From Petunia secreta (Eukaryota; Streptophyta; Magnoliopsida; Solanales; Solanaceae), in assembly GCA_029990175.1 (NCBI GenBank), contig JARKIP010000017.1, forward strand, positions 29,995,001 to 30,059,000: DNA of 64,000 bases, given 5' to 3'. Under the pieces are notes generated by a model, which saw nothing but the letters and a program-made list of their open reading frames with translations, did no database searches and was not told where the DNA came from. Shown in pieces: positions 11,955 to 23,200 of this stretch. Positions within the stretch are counted from its first letter, which is position 1. Every line of letters begins with the position of its first letter. A program made the position numbers and the translations under genes.

Positions 11955-13264
11955 TGTTGATGTTGGGCATATTTCCTATATTTTTAGCAATTGTATTTAA
12001 CACTTTTAGATGGTTTTCATAGCAATACATGCCCAACAATGCTAATTTGTGACATGATTTTAACTTGGTGTGTTTGAATGGTTTAGGTACGAATTGGTGG
12101 AATTTGGAGCGAAATGGCTACATTTTGTGGAGAAGTTCGAAGTCAAAGATTGAAGTAGAAAAACGAAGAATTCGAGTGTAAAAATCAGCAGACTAGGAGC
12201 TTTGTAAGCTCATTGTATGAGCCTTACAACAGGCGTACATTGTATGAGAAGCTGTGAGACCTGAGAATTGGGTATACAAGGATTCTTACATTGTATGGGC
12301 TGCTGTACGACTGGGGATTTTCCTACCCGAGTTTGGACTAGCCTAGGGCGTTTATTACTCCTATTATTCCGTATTAAAACGCTGGAAAAGATGACATTCT
12401 TTTTACGTATTTTTTGGAGGCAAGAACTATAGTAGAGGCTAGAGAACGAAGATTCATCAATTGAGTTGTAATTCTTCTTTCCTCTTTATTATTTCATGAA
12501 TTCTAGATTATTTTGTGAGAAAGCTAACTTGTCTATGAGTAGCTAAACTTTATTATTCTAGGGTTATGGGTTAACCATGAAAGTTGTACTCTGAAGTTGG
12601 TTGAATTCTATTAAATTTATCAGATTGAGTTGTTTATTTAATTCTACTCTGAATTACTTAATTTCCTGGCCAGTTGTTAAGTATTACCCATGAACCTAAG
12701 GTTGAACTCGAAAGTGGAAACCGTAGGTTGCAATAGAATTAAATAGAGTGTGTTCCTGAACCCGGGCATCGGGGAATGGTTTCGCGGTTAGGATAGAAAT
12801 ATACCTAACAGTCACGCTTAGTCAGTTTACAGGAGAAGCACATGCATTCTTGTTAATTCTAATTTCATCGACATATAGGCATTAGGTTGACTTGAATAGG
12901 CGAGCAAGGTATCGAAAGAGCTCTGTGAGTATAATTAACCCTTTGATTAGCAACTCAGATAAGTAAAATTAATTCAATTAGCAGATGAGTGCAACTGGAT
13001 TGGTGATCGTCCCATAATCCCGGAATATTTCCTCTCACTAATTTCTAAAACTCTTGAATTGTCTTGCATTCCATTTACTTTAATTACTTTTAGTTAATTA
13101 GTTAATTAAACACAACTTGAAATTTGGTTAAACTCTCTTGAACAATACTTGAATTGAAGTTTGTCTAGGTAATAGTTAATCAATAGTCCTCGTGGGAACG
13201 ATACTTTTTTATCACTTTATTACTTGATCGACTGCGTATACTTGCGCGTGCGTTTGGAGCGACA
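11955..13264 (+). repeat. 3' LTR of the Athila-type element
   Basis: It starts TGTTGATGTTGGGC right after the purine tract and ends in GCGACA, about 1310 bp, a usual Athila LTR size. The end was fixed from the other side as well: at 13265 the minus-strand reading resumes exactly at the conserved 'TTFAW' word of another element's pol, so no LTR base is left over. The first 5 bp outside, CCAGG, should be the target duplication, with its partner left of the window. Confidence 0.7.
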
Positions 13265-15751
13265 CCAGGCGAACGTTGTGTGCCGCTCCTTGAGGAACTA
13301 GAGGATATCTCCTCGTAAGCGCTCGCTCAATTCGGTCCCTGAGTAGACCTTCCGCTCTGGTTTTTCTACGAACAATTCTTCGGGCTCCAAATCTTCTACG
13401 GTCGGCATATGACTTTCCCGTGTCTCCAGCTTTGTGATGAATTCCGGGACCTTATACTTTGCTTCTTCGTCTGGCACGTCGGATCCCGGTTGCTGTAATT
13501 GCTATTTGCTTTCTTCGGGCAGCTTGAGGACCACCGAATAGCAATCTCGAGCAGAGCGTTGCTCTCCTCGAACCTCACGTACTTCCCATTCTGACGGGAA
13601 CTTCAACACCTGATGATAAGTAGAAGGAACAGCTTGCATATCATGGATCCAGGGTCTCCCCAGGATAATGTTGTAAGCTAGGTCCGCATCGACAACATGA
13701 AATGTCGTCTCCTTCGCTACCCCTTCAGCAAGAGTCGTAAGAGTAATCTCACCAAGGGTCTTCTCACTTGAGTTGTTGAAACCGGAGAGAACTCGAGATA
13801 TCGGCACGATCTTTTCTAACAGCTGCATCTCCCTTACAACTTATGATTGAATAATGTTCGCAGAGCTGCCCGCATCGATGAGCACTCTCTTGACGTCGAA
13901 TTCCGCCACACGTAACGTTATGACTAATGCATCGGCGTGTGGGAATTGCAAGTCATCTGTGTCTGAGTCTTCAAATTTTATCATTTCTTCTGGCCGTGGA
14001 TGCTTAGCCTTTGTGATGGAGACCTCTGCATACTTCTTCGCCGTGAAGACGACGGAATCCACTTTGATCCCACCAGAAATAACATTGACTGTCCTCTTCG
14101 GGGAGGATGCTCGTGGAGGGCCAAATTTGTTCTGCTGAGCCTTCGCGTGAGTTTGCTTTCCTTTCTCGGTCAAGAACTCCTTCAAGAATCCCTGTTTCAA
14201 TAAATGTGCAATTTCATACCTTAGGGCCTTGCAGTCCTCGGTGGTGTGACCGTGGTCGCGATGAAATTCGCACCATAGGTCCTGGTTTCGCTTGCTTGGG
14301 TCGGTCTTCATGTCCTTCAGCCATTTAACCTTCTCTCCCATATCTTTGAGCGCTGCCACTACTTCAGTCATTTCTACGTTGAAGCTTGGCAGACTTGGGG
14401 CTCCATGGAGGCTTGACTCTGAATCATCTCTTCGGGATAGCCCTCTGTTGTTGCGGCTGCGTCCTTTGGAGTTGTTGCGTGACTGGTCAGGGTACGGCTC
14501 GTAACGTACGTCTGACCTCTCTGTCTCCACCTTTCCGCCAGAGCCACCGCTGCGCGACTGAGTCCTTCCTAGGGTACCTGTTCCAATCAATTTATCTTCA
14601 TCAATACGTACCTTTGAGTTATAGCGGTTGTAGACGTCCGACCAGTTGGCTGTTGGGAATTCGCGAAGGGATTCGCATAGCTTGCGCGTAGCCTCTGAGC
14701 TTCTGATATCCAAACTGTTGGTGAATGCGATCGCTGCCCATCTGTCCGGTACCTTGGGTAACATCATACGTTCCCATTGGAAGTGATTCACGTATTTACG
14801 GAGGGACTCGTTGGGCCTCTGCTTGATTTCGAAGATATCTTCTACGCGAGTTTCCGTCTTCTGAGCGCCTGTATGGGCTTTCACGAACAATTCTGCCATC
14901 TCCGCGAAGGACCCGATGGAGTTAGGTGGCAACATTGAGTACTACCGTAGAGCTCCATCCGCTAGGGTCTCTACGAACTTCTTCAATTGGACAGATTCGA
15001 TCTCCTCGTCGGTGAGATCTCTAGCTTTTATAAAGTTGCTGAACATCATGAGATGATCATTGGGATCAGATGTCCCACGATATCTCGGAATGTTTGGCAT
15101 CTTGAACGTCTTGGGTATTGCCTTTGGGGCTGCTTCTTTCTTCCAAGGCCGCTGGGAGTATCGTTGGACATCAGCTTTCTTTAGTGTGGGTGGAGCGCCC
15201 GGTATCTGGTCGATCCTCTCGTGGAGAGATTTCTTAAGCGCTTCCTGGCTCTCCTTGAATTGTTTGGTGAGAGCTTCCACGACGATGCTCATTTATGTGG
15301 ATGCCACAGATCCTCCGTTTCGATTTTGGTTGACTTGGGTCGTTGGATCTACGGTTCCTCCGTTGTTTCGCTCCCCGCCTTGCCTTGAAGTATGAGAAGA
15401 AGGGGCATCACGACTTGGCGCTGCAGCGTCAGCTATTGCAACCGAAGGGTTTGTCCTTCGGAGAGAGTTGATCGCCTCGTTTATCCCTCGGTTGACCGCT
15501 GCTTGTTCCTGCATAAATGCATAGACCGTCTCCTAGAGGTTCCCTTGGCCAGGGGAGAGACTCCTATGGCATCTTCTCCTAGGCGGAGTGGCGCTCTAAG
15601 AGTGCCTACGCCCATTTCGCTGCCTGACCGGTCCTTGGGAAGATTGTTGCTGCCCATCGGACGAGTAATCGGGAGAATAATTGGGACTTGATGAAGGGGT
15701 ATGTACCAGACTTCCGCCCACGATAGTTCGTTGTGAACTGCTTTCTGCCAT
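13265..15751 (-). pseudogene. Gag-protease of a second Tat-type gypsy element, broken
   Basis: Read from the ATG at 15751 the frame begins MAESSSQRTIVGG. It passes a retrotransposon gag domain (15130-14640: NIPRYRGTSDPNDHL ... IFEIKQRPNESLRKYV), a Cys/His knuckle-like site (WCEFHRDHGHTTEDC, near 14260), and an aspartic protease with RVLIDAGSSANII (13860) and NIILGRPW (13660). It then runs to the linker before RT, where it stops at TTFAW. All parts are in one frame, but stops interrupt it at 15596, 15534, 15293, 14939, 13841, 13499 and near 13303. RT, RNase H and integrase are missing because the Athila-type element is inserted here; they should continue left of the window. Confidence 0.85.
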
Positions 15752-15831
15752 GTTAGTTGTGAAACAAAAAGATCGACAAAAAGGAATGATGCCGGAAAAG
15801 ATAAACTATTAACTTATAAAGGCTATTGACT

Positions 15832-15851
15832 GGCTCCCACTGTGGTCGCCA
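15832..15851 (-). promoter_or_regulatory. Primer-binding site of the second Tat-type element
   Basis: On the minus strand TGGCGACCACAGTGGGAGCC lies three bases inside the LTR end and about 80 bp before the gag start. The form is that of Tat/Retand elements. Confidence 0.65.
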
Positions 15852-15854
15852 AAT

Positions 15855-16700
15855 TGTTTAACCTAGATCCGATTTTAGGCCAATTAACAGTTAAATTTGT
15901 ATTTACGGAGTCACGATCAATAGTTTAGATTAAGAGTTTAAATGAGTTTGCGTTAGTTGTTAGACTATCAATATATTCGCGATTTCCAATAAGGATAATG
16001 AATAATATGGAAACAGAATATTACCGAAAATGAATAAAGTTAAAGCGCTAATAAAATAGGTAGAGGTAACCGTATTGGATCGCTTGATCCCGGTGAGAGT
16101 TCCTCGTTACTGATCGCACTAGAAGACTAGAGAGCAAAGTATCCAGCGAATGCAAGCAAAGAACAATATTTGAGCAAGAGTAAGAGAGAGTATTCTTATT
16201 GACGTTGTACACTGACAATAAAAAGTGTGTTACAATGATTTAGGACGAATGCTATTTATAGGTCTGATAGGCGTCCATTGAGTTCGTAACCGCTGGGCAC
16301 GTATCCGTTGGATATGTAACCGCTGGATTGTGTAATTACTTCCTTTATGACCATTCATTAAGTAATCGCACATGATCAGGTTAATAATTGCTCATTCAGA
16401 TCGTGCTGATCTGGGAAGCGTTACATTGCTGCTCTGGGTCTGCTCGTGGTAACCGCCGGGCTAGTTATATGTCTGCCAGATGTCTGTCCGGTGAAATCTC
16501 TGCCCGTGCCACGTCACGTCACCTTTTAGATGACGTCAGTTTTTATCCAATACAGTCTTCTCCAATGGCTTCTTCTTCAGGCGAACTTCGTCCAAATATA
16601 ATTTGCAAATAAAATAAATAGTTATTGCACATATACACAAAAAGTAAAAATTTTACAATAAATAAATAAAATAAAATAAAATAAAATAAGAATAAAACAA
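15855..16700 (-). repeat. 5' LTR of the second Tat-type element (outer end approximate)
   Basis: The inner end is clear: on the minus strand it ends GGTTAAACA at 15855, just before the primer-binding site. The outer end is not clear; candidates lie between about 16650 and 16720 in an A/T-rich run. A TATA box on the minus strand at 16261-16252 (CTATAAATAG) supports an LTR promoter reading towards gag. About 845 bp would be a usual length. Confidence 0.55.
16252..16261 (-). promoter_or_regulatory. TATA box in the second Tat-type LTR
   Basis: CTATAAATAG on the minus strand, a consensus plant TATA box, about 400 bp before the LTR end and facing the gag ORF. Confidence 0.5.
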
Positions 16701-17320
16701 GAATAAAGAGAAAACAATAATAATTTTAAAAGGATTTACGCTCAGATAGCAGATTGGATATGGGGATAAGGATGTCGTCATATCTGCAAACAAAGGTCGC
16801 CAGACGATTTACCACGCCAAATGTCGATTCCGTTACTTTATTTTGTATATGATATATCGTCATCTCCTTTTTTTCTTTTGTTTTCATAAAGAGATTGTGA
16901 ACTCAAAAAATTATCCTTGGCCATGTAATGTAATACCTTTTCATAATTGGCTAACAATAAACAATTTCATATAGCCTCAAAATAAATATTTCTCACAGGC
17001 TACAGTGCAAAATCAGTTCCCGAATAGGCAATCAGAAACAATCAGCTAACAATAAACAATTTCTGAATAACATCAAGGAACAAAATTCGATATACAAAAC
17101 AGGCAGATATAACACGATGAGAGTAAAATTCTCAAAATGAATCAAGCTTGAAGAAAACAGAGTAATCAGAATTATCAAACAGAGTAATCAAAATGGGTGG
17201 TGTGTGTTGTGTTTATAAGAATTTGGATAGGAGAGAGTGCTGTTAGAAAAACGATAATAAATAAAGACATCATATGAATTACTATAACCAAAGAATCAGA
17301 GACACATATAGCAGCAAGCA
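16701..17320. other. A/T-rich spacer between retrotransposon and dehydrin
   Basis: No gene seen. At 16795-16830 the minus strand holds GTCTGGCGACC, which resembles the primer-binding site of Tat elements, but no LTR can be placed beside it. The end of the dehydrin transcript probably lies near 17320-17345, where the minus strand has AATAAATATAC. Confidence 0.4.
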
Positions 17321-17632
17321 ATTATACATATTGAAGTATATTTATTCTCAAAACCACAGTAGACATAGGAGCGCAGACATTAGCACACTTGACAGTACGG
17401 GTACAAACAGATTTACTATTCATGCATGGAAACAGGCATGAATAGTAGACTTCTTGCTTCTTATGGAAGTGGGCATGGCGGCTCATATACAGGTAGGTGC
17501 CAACACCATGCTTTATGACTATATATATAATATCACTCGACTGAACAACACACTCGTAAAATTCACTCAGTACATAATAGATAGAACTTCCTAAAACTCC
17601 TGCTTCCACTCTCCAAGGTAATTCAATGTTGT

Positions 17633-18593
17633 TCAACTCATCCCAGGGATCTTCTCCTTGATTTTCTCCATCATTCCCTTCTTCTCTCCTCCTTGAGTAC
17701 TTTCAGTAGAAGTAGTAGTAGGAGTAGTAGTTTGTGCCATTGGATCATGTTGTCCTTCCTTTTTGTCCTTGGTGCCTCCGGTCAACGTCTCCTTTATCTT
17801 TTCCTTTATACCTTTCTTCCTCCTCCCACCTTGCCCATCATCCTCCGACTGCATCAATGATCACAAAACAAAATCAAGTCAAATAAGAGTTTAATTGTAT
17901 ACCCTAATGGTGTAAAAGAATTTTAACAATTTCACTATCTAAAAGATAACTACATATATTCTCCAATAAAAATGGGATAATAACCTAGGAAATTACCTCC
18001 TACTACAACAATTTAACATACATTGATAGAGTCCTGCCATCAAAAGTTGTTTGCATATAATAATACTCCTATTGTTTTGATTAGTTGCATAAGAAAAATT
18101 GTTTGCGTAACTTATGTATAGCGTTTAGTTGGTGGGCCTTGGTGGTATTAGGTAATGCTTGAATCAAGTATGTAAGAATTTATGTACACGGAATAAAATT
18201 TGGAATAACTATTATAAAGACAAAGCTCTTTTAGAGCTCCATAATAGTAGTACTTCATTATTATTAGTCAATCGCCGCATAAACATTCACTATTATAATC
18301 TCAAAAAACTAATATCTTAACCTTATAATCTTTTTCGTGTACAAAGAAAAATTTATAGCAAAGAGACCTTGGGAAAATAAAGAAAAACTTACAGAGCTGG
18401 AACTCGAGCTACCAGAACGATGAAGCTGTTGTTGCCCCTCATCATGGTGATGTTCATGTTCTTTCTTTATGGCATGATCAGTACCAGTACCAGTAGGAGC
18501 AAATCCCATAGCAGTACCCACTTCATGATGAACACGATTTCCATGTTCATCAACTAGGTGCATTTGGTCTTGGCTAGTAACGTGCTGTGCCAT
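17633..18593 (-). CDS. Dehydrin, Y1SK2 type (two exons)
   Basis: Exon 1 is 18593-18393 and exon 2 is 17848-17633, joined by a 544-bp intron with GTAAGT and TGCAG ends. The product is 138 residues. In order it has a Y-like segment (VDEHGN, residues 14-19), a Gly/Thr/His-rich stretch, an S segment (LHRSG followed by a run of Ser and then SEDDG, about 57-72), and two Lys-rich K segments (KKGIKEKIKETL near 78 and EKKGMMEKIKEKIPG near the end). The intron splits the S segment, the conserved intron place of this family. Dehydrins are disordered, water-soluble proteins that protect membranes and enzymes during drying, cold and salt stress; the S segment can be phosphorylated. The Y segment has His where the consensus has Tyr or Glu. 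The start was chosen because MAQ opens many tomato-family dehydrins. Confidence 0.95.
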
Positions 18594-18725
18594 TTCTCTA
18601 ATCAGTATGCACGACTTGAGGGAAAAATAAGCAGAAAACACCAACAATGTATGTTACTTTGGTTGATTGATCTGAAGTAGTTTGTTCTCTACGATGGATT
18701 TATTTAGCTAACTAGAAACTCGCCC

Positions 18726-18735
18726 CATTATATAG
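18726..18735 (-). promoter_or_regulatory. Dehydrin TATA box
   Basis: The minus strand reads CTATATAATG here, about 135 bp before the start codon. That leaves about 100 bp for a leader. Confidence 0.6.
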
Positions 18736-18755
18736 GAAATTAAGAAGGAACTTGA

Positions 18756-18770
18756 GACGTACGTACGTTC
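18756..18770. promoter_or_regulatory. ACGT-core cluster in the dehydrin promoter
   Basis: GACGTACGTACGTTC holds three overlapping ACGT cores just upstream of the TATA box. bZIP factors of the abscisic-acid response bind ACGT cores. The flanks are not the ideal ABRE (ACGTGGC), so this is a candidate only. A further ACGTGT lies at 18999-19004. Confidence 0.4.
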
Positions 18771-18856
18771 GAGAAGTATTACAGGTGTGTTTTAATTTAA
18801 TTAGGGAGTAAGAAGAGTGAGCGGGGCAGCTTACAATACTAGACAAGTGTGAATAT

Positions 18857-18862
18857 GTCGGC
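18857..18862 (-). promoter_or_regulatory. DRE/CRT core in the dehydrin promoter
   Basis: GCCGAC on the minus strand, about 125 bp upstream of the TATA box. This core is bound by CBF/DREB factors in cold and drought. Together with the ACGT cluster it suits a stress-induced dehydrin; six bases alone are weak evidence. Confidence 0.4.
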
Positions 18863-19113
18863 TTGATATACTTAAATTACTCTAAATATATATAGAAAGA
18901 AGACTATTTTAACTGAAATTTCTGTAAATAGAATAGAAGGTGACACTTCGCCGCATTTCAGCGCAAGAGCTTACACACATATTAAGAATAGCAATTTTAC
19001 GTGTATAGATTGTATAAAGAACTTTTAATAAATCCTATTTTCTTCGTGCCAATTGATGTGACATGCTTTTTTTAATTAATTTAAAGAAATGACAATTTTT
19101 TGTATTTAGTATT

Positions 19114-20192
19114 TGTAAGTATTTAAATTTTGGTGAATTAATTCCATAAGAATTTGGATTAATTCCTAAATTTAAGTAAATATAATACTACATGGCAAAT
19201 GAAGTGACGCCAACTCAAATATGCCAAGTGTACAAATGATAAGCTTTGGCAAATCAAATAGAAGCTTATCACGAGATAAAGAAAATTGGTTTGAAATTCA
19301 AATTGACCAATAAAATTAAAGCAAATAACTTTGGCTTTATCACAATTTTTCTATTCCACCACTATAAATAGAGGGCTCCCATAAAGCCAAAGGAAAAAAG
19401 AGGAACTTCAAGAAAGAAAGAACTTGAGGAAGATCAAGCAAGGAGTAGGAAGATCAAGGAGGAGATTATCAAGAAAGACATCAAAGGAGGAGAAGCACAT
19501 CAACCACACTGGAGGGCAATCAAAAAACCTCTGAAGTAAAGCTTTCAAAGTCTTCTTCTACGTCTGTGATCTACGTCCCTGTTCAAGTTCAACAATGGAG
19601 GCTACGATCTACGTCCCCGTTCAAGTTTAACAACGGAGGCCATGATCTACGTCCTTGTTCAAGTTCAAATACAAAGTTCAAATAAAGATGGAGGCTACGA
19701 TCTACGTCCCTGTTCAAGTTTAACAACGGAGGCCACGATCTACGTCCTTGTTCAAATTCAAATACAAAGTTCAAATAAAGATGAAGGCTACGATCTACGT
19801 CCCTGTTCAAGTTTAACAACGGAGGCCACGATCTACGTCCTTGTTCAAGTTAGAAAAAATAATGTTCAAATCAAGATTCGGCGAGCACGTGTTCAAATCA
19901 TCTGTTCGTAGCAATTGAATCTCAAATCTCGTTCATGACGGACGTCAAAGTGTTCGTGACGCTCAACAAATCTAAATCAAGCTCTTGAATCAAATCAAAA
20001 TTCATCAAGTTCAAGATCAAGCTTTCGAGGCCTTGAACCAAAGCTCGTGAGGAGAAGAATCAGAGGATGTCATTTGCAAAATTAGTGACACTCTAGAGAT
20101 TGTAACCCGCATCTTCTGTTAATATCATGTACTATATTTTGTTACACTATTTTTTGTCTTTAATTTTCTAGACTTCGAAATTTGTTGTTACA
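19114..20192 (+). repeat. Solo LTR of a gypsy-type retrotransposon
   Basis: The block begins TGTAAG and ends TTACA, and the same 5 bp, GTATT, flank it at 19109-19113 and 20193-20197. A TATA box (CTATAAATAG, 19362-19371) points to the right. No primer-binding site or coding region follows, so this is a single LTR left after recombination between two copies. It carries an array of a 'GATCTACGTCC' repeat at about 19567-19850. The family is uncertain; chromovirus LTRs of nightshades have a similar A/G- and CAAG-rich middle. It sits 515 bp upstream of the dehydrin start codon, in the opposite direction. Confidence 0.8.
19567..19850 (+). repeat. Tandem repeat inside the solo LTR
   Basis: Seven copies of the word GATCTACGTCC are spaced 38, 38, 55, 38, 55 and 38 bp apart. 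Short units (38 bp) and long units (55 bp, with an extra 'AAATACAAAGTTCAAATAAA') alternate, so the later part is a 93-bp higher-order repeat. Confidence 0.8.
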
Positions 20193-20197
20193 GTATT

Positions 20198-20752
20198 AAT
20201 ACAACTTTAGAGATGACCACACAAATTTCAATGGCTTGTTTTATCAAACTATAAATTTTGAAGGTTTTTTTTATTCTTAAATTTCATCTCCAATCAAATT
20301 CCTTCATATAAATTGAGAATGATGGTAATATGTTATAGCATATAATCTACCTATATTATCATTAGAATAATTATTGTGCATATTATGAATTGTTACTTGT
20401 ATAATTATTATATCCATCTGTTCTAATTTGTGTAGCAAATGTTTGTTCAGGCAAAGAGTTTCGAAATGATAGGAAGACTTTTGAAATTATAGTTATAAAA
20501 TTGTCATAACATAAATGTTTTGAAAAATGCCTTTCATGAGCCAATGATCTATCAGAAACATGATTCTTTCTACCTTACTCAAAGATAAGGTAAGTTATGC
20601 GTATATTTCACTCTCCTCAGACGTTATTTGTGGGATAACACTAGGTATGTTGTTGTATAAAGACTTTCGGAACTTTTGATGTCAAACTCTAACATCTGTG
20701 TGGTTATAAAAACCTCTAATTAAGCGTAAAATATGAAGTGTATGTTAGATGA
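20198..20752. other. A/T-rich spacer, nothing recognised
   Basis: No coding frame, RNA gene or clear repeat seen. Confidence 0.5.
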
Positions 20753-21102
20753 TGGGTTTTTTACACTATACACCCATAAAATTCAAAGTATTTACAAGTC
20801 CTACCCATTAAAAAATATACAAACCATAAAATTAAAAGTATTTACCCAACCTACCCATTTATTACTGTATATCTTTGTTATACCTTATGGGTGTATACCT
20901 TTAAGGTATACTGTATAAATAATATTATACAAGTCTAGATATGGGTGTATAACTTTAAAGTATATTGCATAAATAATACTCCTAATATACAAGTCTAGAT
21001 AGGTAGGGCATGTAAATAGTTTGTGGTTAGGGCTTGTAAATATGAAACTTATGGATAGAGGTGGGTAAATATTTTAATTTTGATGGGTATTTTCGTAAAC
21101 CT
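20753..21102. mobile_element. Possible MITE with long worn inverted ends
   Basis: The left end reads GTTTTTTACACTATACACCC and the right end, inverted, reads GGTTTACGAAAATACCCATC; similar 'AAAGTATTTAC' blocks follow on both sides. The middle has a tandem copy of about 70 bp ending in 'ATACAAGTCTAGATA'. No target duplication could be fixed. Confidence 0.45.
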
Positions 21103-21793
21103 CCCTTAGATTATTTCTAAATTTAGAAAGCTTAACTTTATTTTTTAAATGAACTAAAAATTAAAAACATAAAACTATAAATAGAGGGACTATTCTTTTT
21201 GGCGACACGTAAAGTGAAATACTTTAATGTCTCGAAGTTCATTTGGTGGTACCCATGATGTTGGACTTAGAATTGGAATGGCAGTTTTTGGCCTAAATGT
21301 GGCATGGTGTTGGGTATAATAACCAAGGCCAAGAGTTTAAGGACAAGATAACAGAGATAATAAAAAATATATGATATTACGTACTCTCTCATTTACCCAT
21401 GACAGATGGTAAACCAGGGAATAAAGATATGAGTCATCTTCTTAATAATGGAGAGTAAGGATAAGCTTGTAATTTGGGCTCTTTTGACAAGACATTTTTA
21501 TTTTCTTCGACCATTTATATAGTGATAAAATGTGAAAGTGCTTGTGTACTTCCTACGAGAAAAGAGGTTGTAAGCTTGAAACTATAAAAATTATACTTTC
21601 CAAATTTAGGTGGCACCCGCGCCGATCGTAAGGTAAAGCGAGTGAAGCCCCTAATTAAGGAGGGCCCCATTCAGGTTATAAGTTTTCTTTTCATTAAAAG
21701 GGAAGCATATTACCTATTTGAACGAAAATTGAGGAATGGATTGCGAAGTGGATAACTCCAATACGTGTGAAAAGCGAAATTTGTTGAATTATA
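21103..21793. other. Spacer, nothing recognised
   Basis: A/T-rich, no coding frame or known repeat seen. Confidence 0.45.
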
Positions 21794-22033
21794 CTCTCTT
21801 TGTTTCAATTTATGTGGCGGTATTTGACTTGACACGGAGTTTAAAAAATAGAAGTTGACTTCGGAAATATTTAACTTTTTAAAAAAGTAAGAGAGAAGAT
21901 TGGAGTAATAAAAAAGTTGTTGGTGGGGTAAAATAGATATAGTGCATTAAATAGTTGACAAATAAGGAAATGTGACATTCTTCTTTTAACAGACCAAAAA
22001 AAAAGCGTAACACATAAATTGGGACAGAGGGAG
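21794..22033. mobile_element. Stowaway-type MITE
   Basis: The ends are CTCTCTTTGTTTC and, inverted, CTCCCTCTGTCCC, flanked by TA on both sides. Ends of the 'CTCCCTCCGT' kind with a TA target are the mark of plant Stowaway elements moved by mariner-type transposases. 240 bp, no coding. Confidence 0.8.
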
Positions 22034-22044
22034 TATCATTTAAG

Positions 22045-23200
22045 TTTGGGCTTATTACAAATATATACAGCTTTAACACCAAAATTACAAAAAATAACAT
22101 TATTTCATTTTACAAAAAATACCAATATTTTTTTACACATTATATACAAAATCAACAAAACTAACAAATTAGGGCTTAGTCCTCCTTCTTCCTACTGCCC
22201 CCCACCCACTGCTACCACCACAGTCGGCGGCACCGCTTAGACACCGCCGATCGCCGCTGTCTGCCGCCGCAGGCCACCCATCGTAATTTTATTTTATTTT
22301 TTTTTTTTTGGATCTAAAAGATGGAAAACACTAAATACACATATATACATTTTTTTTAATAACAGTTGATAAATACATTTAAACAAAATATACATACACA
22401 TACAAAAATCATATATGTTATACATACACTAAACACTCACATACATACACGGATCTACAGATTTATGAGTTATACATACAAATTTATGTGAGTCAAACTT
22501 GGACTTACATACACGCACATAAAATATACAATATGTACTCAGAAATACACATTCATACAATGATATACACATACATACACTCTGCACTTGTAAAAGATAT
22601 TCATATACATACATATACATACACCTGCGCAAAACCAAACGTACACTTGCTTCCACCTTCAAACAACCGCCAACAATCACCAACCACCACCCCAAACATA
22701 CACATACACGAGCATACAAAAGTATACACGAATCTAAACAAAACAAAAAGAAATAAAAAAAAAAAAAAAAAAAGAAGAAGCAATCGGAGCTCCGGCAAGG
22801 GTAGCCGGAGTAGTCACTCAACAACAACTACCACAGTGCAGCAGCAGCCGCCACCACGCATCAACAAAATCACAACAAAAATGGTGGTAGATCAGAGCAA
22901 ATCAAAGCAAAATGGAGCAGCAGAGTAGGAGATCGGTACATGCTCGGCGTTGCAGCAACATTGACAGTGGAGCAGAGGCACAGGGGAGGGGCTAACGGTG
23001 GGAGGGTGAGTGGGTGGGTGGGTGGAGGAGAGGAGAGAAAGAGAGAGAGGGAGAAATTAGGGTTTTGGATTGAGAGAAAGGTAGGAAATGAAAAAATTGT
23101 ATATTTTATAAAATGTGAACAGTGTTGTTATGTAGGGTAATTATTTAAAAATATCGGTATTTTCTGTTATTAAGTGGTTTAGTATGTTAATTAGCGTAAA
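22045..23200. mobile_element. Long-TIR nonautonomous element with TATAC-rich core
   Basis: A word AAAATACCAATATTTTT near 22115 is matched by its inverted copy near 23147-23170. Between them lie a short GC-rich block (22195-22280), a long stretch full of 'TACATACAC' words, a poly-A, and a G/A-rich block. ORFs here (for example 22488-22928) are read through these simple repeats and are not genes. The layout is like the elements at 43055-44190 and 54480-55330, and I suspect a Mutator-like family. Confidence 0.5.

Larger units (their letters stand above)
6148..13264 (+). mobile_element. Athila-type gypsy element, 3' part
   Basis: From left to right this holds the integrase end of pol, a conserved post-pol motif, a separate env-like ORF, a purine tract and a 1.3 kb LTR. 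That order, pol then a third ORF then the LTR, is the Athila layout. The left end is cut by the minus-strand Tat LTR at 6147. The right end is the LTR end at 13264, which lies directly against the FAW motif of another element's pol frame. The rest (5' LTR, gag, protease, RT) must lie left of the window if the element was whole when it was cut. The coding regions carry stops and frameshifts, so it is dead. Confidence 0.75.

Noticed and set aside
13854..15395. Several plus-strand ORFs of 65-111 codons
   Set aside because: Antisense shadows of the gag-protease frame, which has clear domains.
16795..16830. Possible primer-binding site (GTCTGGCGACC on the minus strand)
   Set aside because: No LTR end with CA next to it and no gag after it.
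19567..19850. Regularly spaced repeats that could suggest a CRISPR array
   Set aside because: Plant nuclear DNA inside an LTR; spacers are themselves repeated and no cas genes exist.
22488..22928. ORF of 146 codons on the plus strand, with a 132-codon ORF on the other strand
   Set aside because: It is read through TACATACAC repeats and a poly-A; both strands are open because of the repeat, and no domain is seen.
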